From positions 1 to 10,330 of the forward strand of contig JAFZOV010000181.1 of the NCBI GenBank assembly GCA_017550445.1: a stretch of 10,330 nt of DNA, written 5' to 3'. Below, piece after piece: positions 7,387 to 10,330 of the stretch. How positions within the stretch are numbered: the stretch's first letter is position 1; the number at the start of each line of letters is the position of its first letter. A program made the translations under genes and the position numbers. The notes beneath the pieces were generated by a model. It did no database searches and was not told the origin of the DNA. It saw nothing but the letters and a program-made list of their open reading frames with translations. This stretch comes from Fibrobacter sp. (GTDB taxonomy: Bacteria; Fibrobacterota; Fibrobacteria; Fibrobacterales; Fibrobacteraceae).

Positions 7387-7486
7387 GACAGGGTGGCAGA
7401 GCATCCACCTGAGATAAAAAAGAAAGCTCGAAATGATGACAGGGTGGTAGAGCGACCACCTGAGAAAAAAAGAAAGCTCATTAGAT
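7387..7486 (+). repeat. Two 51-nt tandem direct repeats of the antitoxin RNA
   Basis: Copy 1 starts at 7387 and copy 2 at 7438, both with GACAGGGTGG. Copy 1: stem 7392-7396 with 7405-7409, loop GAGC 7399-7402, partner GCTC 7426-7429. Copy 2: stem 7443-7447 with 7456-7460, loop GAGC 7450-7453, partner GCTC 7476-7479. CCACCTGAGA and AGAAAGCTC are shared, and the copies differ mainly at the loop edges (CAGAGCAT against TAGAGCGA). The period is longer than the roughly 35-45 nt I recall for described ToxI, CptI and TenpI repeats. Confidence 0.85.
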
Positions 7487-7529
7487 GAAGTCGTTTTTAT
7501 ATATCCATATAAAAGCGGCTTCTTTTTTT
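7487..7529 (+). terminator. Intrinsic terminator between antitoxin RNA and toxin gene
   Basis: GAAGTCG (7487-7493) pairs with CGGCTTC (7516-7522), and the inner TTTTATAT and ATATAAAA arms extend the stem around the loop ATCC (7503-7506). Seven T residues follow (7523-7529). In type III systems such a terminator lets only a minority of transcripts read into the toxin gene, keeping the RNA in excess. Confidence 0.85.
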
Positions 7530-7546
7530 ATCACTAAAAGGAAAAT

Positions 7547-7996
7547 ATGAAAAAAGAAAATATGCCTAAGGTTATGCTGCTCTCGCCGTTGTTTTATGAG
7601 CGTTATGCAGACAATACCGAAATCCTTGTGAAGAAAAACCGCCCCTATTTGGTGTTACTAGTGGAATACCGCTCTTTTAGGTTTGCTATTCCGTTTAGAT
7701 CAAATATCCAGCATACGCATGCGTATAAATTTGAAAGCGAAAATTCAAAACGAACTTCGTCGGGGTTAGATTTCAGCAAAAGCGTTATCATTTTTAACGA
7801 CGATGAAATCGGTATGCCTGCTCATATTGATTCACGTGAGCATACGGAAGTAATGAAACGATATGTGTTTATAGTTGAAAAATTTCAAAAGTATATTGAC
7901 GACTTTGTTGAGGGCTTGAAAAAAGAGCCTTTGCAACCCAAATACAAGTTCTCTTCGCTGACTTACTATCGTAGTTGGTTGTTGAATGGGGTATGA
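7547..7996 (+). CDS. Type III toxin, ToxN/AbiQ/TenpN-like endoribonuclease
   Basis: Predicted RNase toxin held inactive by the repeat RNA encoded just upstream. In related systems the freed enzyme cleaves A-rich mRNA sites, causing growth arrest or abortive phage infection. The 149 residues fit the family (about 150-200). Recognisable blocks are LSPLFYERY (12-20), KKNRPYLVLLVEY (29-41), AIPFRSNIQHTHAYKF (47-62), where an invariant serine (S52) and nearby basic residues form the likely active site, and GLDFSKSVII (73-82). The C-terminal half is helical and charged. The wording IPFRSN and GLDFSK suggests the TenpN branch rather than classic ToxN, from memory only. The start at 7547 has AAAAGGA 5 bases upstream; ATG 7562 is an alternative. 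Codon use is more AT-rich than in neighbouring housekeeping genes. No membrane segment or signal peptide is seen. Confidence 0.85.
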   Translation: MKKENMPKVMLLSPLFYERYADNTEILVKKNRPYLVLLVEYRSFRFAIPFRSNIQHTHAYKFESENSKRTSSGLDFSKSVIIFNDDEIGMPAHIDSREHTEVMKRYVFIVEKFQKYIDDFVEGLKKEPLQPKYKFSSLTYYRSWLLNGV

Positions 7997-8013
7997 ATCT
8001 CCGGATTTTAATG

Positions 8014-8034
8014 TATATTTGTTTCTTAGAGGTG
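8014..8034 (+). promoter_or_regulatory. Possible -10 element and ribosome binding site of the FISUMP lipoprotein gene
   Basis: TATATTTG (8014-8021) lies just after the toxin stop codon, but no good -35 hexamer is visible 17 bases upstream. AGAGGTG (8028-8034) is a strong ribosome binding site that selects ATG 8038 over the in-frame upstream ATG at 7975, which lies inside the toxin gene. Confidence 0.45.
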
Positions 8035-8037
8035 CTT

Positions 8038-9252
8038 ATGGCTTTGAAGAAATTCTTGATGATTGGTGTTGTGGCGGGGTTGCTGGTTGCTTGCGGCGAT
8101 GATGCGAACGACAAGTCGCCGGTGCAGGTTGCCGAAGAGTCTTCGTCGAGTGTCGATGAAGTTTTGTCGAGTTCTGTGAATGTAGAAGAATCTTCGAGTT
8201 CGTTTGAAAGCGAAGGCTTGTCCAGTTCTGTTGAAAATGAAGCATCTTCCAGTTCTGAGAAATCTGCAAAGTCCAGCAGCAGCAAGGACCCAGAACCGGC
8301 TGAAAAGTCATCAAGTTCTGTCAAGACTGCAGAATCTTCCAGTTCGGTGAAGGTAGGACAGTCTTCAAGCTCCGAAAAAGTTGATGAGTCGTCTAGCTCG
8401 TCGAAGGTTCAAGAATCTTCGAGTTCTGTCAAGGTTGAGGAATCGTCTAGTTCCGATAAACCTGTGGAATCCAGCAGCAGCGAAAAGATAGTGGAAAGTT
8501 CTTCGAGCGAAAATTCATCTTCATCGTCTATAAAGGAATCTTCTTCAAGCGTCATGGAAAGCAGTTCATCAAGTAGAAAGGTTGCCGAAATAAAACCAAA
8601 TAATTATTACAAGGTGAATTGCCCTGAAGGAATAGTCTGTAAATATGTAATTACAGATTTTTTGAATCAGGAATTTCTCGCTTCAGATAAATACGGGGAA
8701 ATTCTCGATGAACGAGATGGACAAATATATAAAACAATTGAGATTGGGACCCAAACATGGCTTGCCCAAAACATGAATTATGATACAACTGGTTTTTGTT
8801 ATGAAAATGTGTCTGAAAATTGCGAAAAATATGGAAAATTATATTTAAAAAATGTTGCCTCAAAAATATGTCCGACAGGATGGAAATTACCTGATTCTTC
8901 AGAATGGCGAATGCTAATTAATTATACAAAAGAATATTTAAATAAAAAAGATGCAGGGACTGCATTAAAATCAAGTAATGGAGCATGGTTCTCCTATACT
9001 CCGGAGGACAAATATTGTGTTTATGGACAGGATGAGAATTGTATAAGTGGAGAGGGAACAAATGAGCTAGGTTTTAGCGCAATTCCTTTAGGGGATAAAG
9101 CTAATATTGGTGAAAATGGCTATACAACATTTGGCAAGGAATTTTCAGCACGAGCAAAGCAAGGTTCGGTTTTAATAACTTATGATAATTATTTTGGCTT
9201 AGGTATAACATATTACAATTATTTACATGCCATTCGATGTATAAAAAAATAG
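8038..9252 (+). CDS. FISUMP-domain lipoprotein with serine-rich linker
   Basis: Probable surface or periplasmic lipoprotein of a family greatly expanded in Fibrobacter; the role of the domain is unknown. Residues 1-18 are a signal peptide with lipobox LVAC (C19). Residues about 35-180 are a low-complexity linker of SSSS blocks separated by short charged pieces (for example VKVEESSSS), a hallmark of Fibrobacter secreted proteins. From about 227 the FISUMP-type domain begins: DGQIYKTIEIGTQTWLAQNM, then CYENV-ENCEKYGKLY, CPTGWKLPDSSEW and LGFSAIPLG, ending in AIRCIKK. The WSSTE block usually found before the final RC motif is not recognisable; the segment reads ARAKQGSVLITYDNYFG instead. The start is chosen by signal peptide and ribosome binding site. 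The domain's DNA (after about 8590) is markedly AT-rich, unlike the linker and the flanking genes. 404 residues. Confidence 0.88.
   Translation: MALKKFLMIGVVAGLLVACGDDANDKSPVQVAEESSSSVDEVLSSSVNVEESSSSFESEGLSSSVENEASSSSEKSAKSSSSKDPEPAEKSSSSVKTAESSSSVKVGQSSSSEKVDESSSSSKVQESSSSVKVEESSSSDKPVESSSSEKIVESSSSENSSSSSIKESSSSVMESSSSSRKVAEIKPNNYYKVNCPEGIVCKYVITDFLNQEFLASDKYGEILDERDGQIYKTIEIGTQTWLAQNMNYDTTGFCYENVSENCEKYGKLYLKNVASKICPTGWKLPDSSEWRMLINYTKEYLNKKDAGTALKSSNGAWFSYTPEDKYCVYGQDENCISGEGTNELGFSAIPLGDKANIGENGYTTFGKEFSARAKQGSVLITYDNYFGLGITYYNYLHAIRCIKK
8140..8578 (+). repeat. Coding repeat: serine-block linker of the FISUMP lipoprotein
   Basis: More than a dozen runs of three to five serines spaced by five to eight residues. 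At DNA level the blocks use all kinds of serine codon (TCT, TCG, TCC, AGT, AGC) in changing order, so the protein repeat is regular but the DNA repeat is scrambled. Confidence 0.85.
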
Positions 9253-9299
9253 TATTGACGCGAAAGAAAATCGATCACAATTAATTAAGGACCTATCTT

Positions 9300-9347
9300 A
9301 TGCTTAAACCAGTTCTTTTGGGGACTGGTGGTTACAAAGGCTACTAA
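9300..9347 (+). CDS. Candidate 15-residue micro-ORF (leader or micropeptide)
   Basis: Reads MLKPVLLGTGGYKGY and stops at TAA 9345-9347. AAGGA (9287-9291) sits 8 bases before the ATG, a proper ribosome binding site, and a strong terminator begins 16 bases after the stop. The peptide ends in a Gly/Tyr-rich tail. It overlaps both arms of the competing hairpins at 9309-9363, so ribosome position could decide which forms, as in attenuation leaders. No downstream structural gene lies close enough to be an obvious target, so a stand-alone micropeptide, or chance, is also possible. I recognise no family. Confidence 0.3.
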   Translation: MLKPVLLGTGGYKGY

Positions 9348-9363
9348 CGTATAATCCCACCAG
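9309..9363 (+). promoter_or_regulatory. Two mutually exclusive hairpins before a terminator
   Basis: Hairpin A pairs CCAGTTC (9309-9315) with GGACTGG (9322-9328). Hairpin B pairs CTGGTGG (9325-9331) with CCACCAG (9357-9363). They share 9325-9328 and cannot coexist, and B also takes the first base of the terminator stem. The pairing is seen in sequence; a regulatory role is inferred. Confidence 0.4.
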
Positions 9364-9393
9364 GAGCGAATCTCGATAAATCGCTCCTTTTTT
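9363..9393 (+). terminator. Intrinsic terminator
   Basis: GGAGCGA (9363-9369) pairs perfectly with TCGCTCC (9381-9387) around an 11-base loop, followed by six T residues (9388-9393). It would end a transcript from the FISUMP lipoprotein gene or from the micro-ORF at 9300. Confidence 0.85.
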
Positions 9394-9425
9394 ATGCCTA
9401 GACAATGACGAAAGCGGCGGCGAGT

Positions 9426-9487
9426 GCCTGACCGCAAAGCGAACAGTAGAGACCGAAGGTCGTAATTTGTTCGCGTGCGGTGCAGGC
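9426..9487. repeat. 62-nt long hairpin / palindromic repeat, copy 1
   Basis: The stem is built from GCCTG (9426-9430) with CAGGC (9483-9487), ACCGCA (9431-9436) with TGCGGT (9476-9481), and GCGAACA (9439-9445) with TGTTCGC (9468-9474): 18 pairs with tiny bulges. A nested GACC-GAA-GGTC hairpin (9451-9461) caps it. The core GCGAACAGTAGAGACCGAAGG is nearly identical to that of the element at 9611-9672. Confidence 0.7.
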
Positions 9488-9543
9488 AGAGCCGGAGCGC
9501 AGTTTGCATAGGAAAACGGTGCTTTCTTTTGCAAGCGGCCAGA

Positions 9544-9576
9544 GGAGATCCCGGCTCGGGGGCCGGGAAGACAATT
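9544..9576 (+). repeat. Short palindromic repeat, GAGAT-stem-AAGACAA type
   Basis: GGAGA, then TCCCGGC (9549-9555) pairing with GCCGGGA (9562-9568) around a 6-base loop, then AGACAA. Same plan as 5741-5765 (reverse strand) and 9750-9780. Confidence 0.55.
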
Positions 9577-9610
9577 CAGCGGCGAGAATGTAGCCCTAAG
9601 GCGGAAGAAA

Positions 9611-9672
9611 ATGTGTCGTTGAGCGAACATTAGAGGCCGAAGGCCGAATCCATGTGAGTGAGACGAGCACAT
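9611..9672. repeat. 62-nt long hairpin / palindromic repeat, copy 2
   Basis: Outer arms ATGTG-TCGT (9611-9619) pair with ACGA-CACAT (9663-9672, one bulged G). ACAT (9627-9630) pairs with ATGT (9652-9655), and GGCC-GAA-GGCC (9635-9645) forms the cap. It has the same length and core as copy 1, but the outer arms are unrelated in sequence and still self-complementary. The cap changes from GACC/GGTC to GGCC/GGCC with pairing kept. Confidence 0.65.
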
Positions 9673-9706
9673 TTCTGGAGCCGTGGGCTGTCTGAAAACG
9701 GGTTCT

Positions 9707-9723
9707 TAAGGGCAGGGCCCTTA
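9707..9723. repeat. Perfect 7-bp hairpin
   Basis: TAAGGGC (9707-9713) and GCCCTTA (9717-9723) around the loop AGG. One of the series of hairpins in this gene-poor region; no T-run follows on either strand. Confidence 0.45.
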
Positions 9724-9749
9724 GGCGAGGGGGTGCGCGGAAGACGCGA

Positions 9750-9780
9750 GAAGATGGCGGATCAGGTCCGCCATGACGAA
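9750..9780 (+). repeat. Short palindromic repeat, AGAT-stem-ATGACGAA type
   Basis: ATGGCGGA (9754-9761) and TCCGCCAT (9767-9774) form a perfect 8-bp stem with loop TCAGG, flanked by GAAG and GACGAA. Same plan as 9544-9576 and the reverse-strand element at 5741-5765. Confidence 0.55.
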
Positions 9781-9874
9781 GCGGCTGAAGCCAGGGGGAG
9801 ACTTCCCCCCTTGGAAGCCCCTTCGGGCATTGCTTATTTTTTCCGTTTTTCGGCTTCGAGGGGCGGTTTTCCCA

Positions 9875-9905
9875 TTGTCTGAAAGCGTAAAAAGTGCTAT
9901 ATTTG
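9875..9905 (+). promoter_or_regulatory. mdh promoter
   Basis: TTGTCT (9875-9880), a 17-base spacer and TATATT (9898-9903, continuing as TATATTTG). Hexamers and spacing are identical to the antitoxin RNA promoter at 7351-7379. The start would be near 9910, giving a leader of about 37 bases with the ribosome binding site AAGGAAGG at 9931-9938, 8 bases before ATG 9947. Confidence 0.7.
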
Positions 9906-9913
9906 ATGCGTAA

Positions 9914-10330
<417 letters not shown>

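Larger units (their letters stand above)
7386..7529 (+). ncRNA. Type III antitoxin RNA (ToxI/TenpI-like), two tandem pseudoknot repeats
   Basis: Predicted small RNA of about 145 nt that neutralises the toxin encoded immediately downstream. It runs from the promoter's start point through two tandem repeats to an intrinsic terminator, the standard layout of type III toxin-antitoxin loci. Each repeat has a GGTGG/CCACC hairpin whose 8-base loop contains GAGC, an A-rich stretch, and then GCTC, which can pair with the loop to form a pseudoknot. Both repeats keep the stem, the GAGC/GCTC pair and the A-rich segment, while two loop positions and the 3' edge vary. In characterised systems the toxin cuts the precursor RNA in A-rich sites to release repeat units that wrap the enzyme; AAAAAAGAAAG lies in the right place for that. 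No convincing open reading frame is present. Inferred from layout and pairing, not from a family match. Confidence 0.78.

Noticed and set aside
7442..7479. tRNA or tRNA fragment (GGTAGAGC looks like a D-arm)
   Set aside because: No acceptor stem, T-arm or CCA. The string recurs in copy 1 as GGCAGAGC within a repeated hairpin, which the antitoxin reading explains better.
7387..7480. Tandem preQ1-like riboswitches (hairpin, A-rich tail, loop-tail pseudoknot)
   Set aside because: The architecture is similar, but the loop and tail do not match the preQ1 consensus, and the following gene is a toxin-like RNase, not a queuosine gene.
7975..8037. Upstream in-frame start (ATG 7975) for the FISUMP lipoprotein
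   Set aside because: It overlaps the toxin gene, has no ribosome binding site and would bury the signal peptide. ATG 8038 has AGAGG at good spacing and gives a lipobox at C19.
8140..8578. CRISPR-like or satellite repeat array
   Set aside because: The periodicity is at protein level in an open frame. DNA units differ, and there are no constant repeats with unique spacers.
9363..9387. T-arm of a tRNA or tmRNA (GAGCGAATCTCG)
   Set aside because: The stem is longer than a T-arm with an 11-base loop and a T-run after it. No other tRNA or tmRNA part is nearby, so it is a terminator.
9304..9672. 122-codon open frame on the minus strand
   Set aside because: It translates the palindromic repeats and crosses a terminator. 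Composition is Ser/Pro/Arg-rich, as for spurious frames in GC-rich repeat DNA, and there is no ribosome binding site.

Overview
The window looks like a chromosomal segment of a Fibrobacter-type bacterium (phylum Fibrobacterota). The strongest clue is the lipoprotein at 8038-9252: a lipobox signal peptide, a long ESSSS-type serine-rich linker, and a C-terminal domain resembling the Fibrobacter succinogenes major paralogous (FISUMP) domain. A recurring TATATTTG element near gene starts also fits the promoter style of the Fibrobacter-Chlorobi-Bacteroidetes group. The species cannot be fixed from the window alone.

Layout. 1-3348 is a leftward run of four closely spaced genes, in transcription order: a YhcC-family radical SAM protein, adenine phosphoribosyltransferase (apt), an NCS2 purine permease, and the 5' part of argininosuccinate lyase (argH, cut by the window edge). 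apt and the permease form a purine uptake and salvage pair. 3454-5680 is a rightward two-gene polar amino-acid ABC importer: a lipoprotein that fuses the substrate-binding domain to the permease, and its ATPase, overlapping by 11 bases. In the fusion the two lobes of the binding protein occur in swapped (circularly permuted) order. 5681-5768 is a convergent intergenic gap with two small palindromic repeats. 5769-6338 is a YfcE-type phosphodiesterase on the minus strand. 6375-7307 is a cysteine-rich, possibly peptidase U32-like protein.

7351-7996 is the most notable module, a complete type III toxin-antitoxin locus. It has a promoter (TTGTCT-17-TATATT), a short RNA with two 51-nt tandem repeats that can each form a hairpin plus loop-tail pseudoknot, an intrinsic terminator, and then a ToxN/AbiQ/TenpN-like endoribonuclease gene with its own ribosome binding site. 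The RNA would act as the antitoxin and the terminator would set the RNA-to-toxin ratio. The AT-rich FISUMP lipoprotein follows. This module and the lipoprotein differ in base composition from the housekeeping genes on both sides and look like an accessory insertion.

9253-9946 has no conventional gene. Its first part carries a 15-codon micro-ORF with a ribosome binding site, two mutually exclusive hairpins and a strong terminator. The rest (about 9400-9870) is packed with palindromic repeats, including two 62-nt elements that share a core but have different, still self-complementary arms. A well-formed promoter then leads into malate dehydrogenase (mdh), which runs off the right edge.
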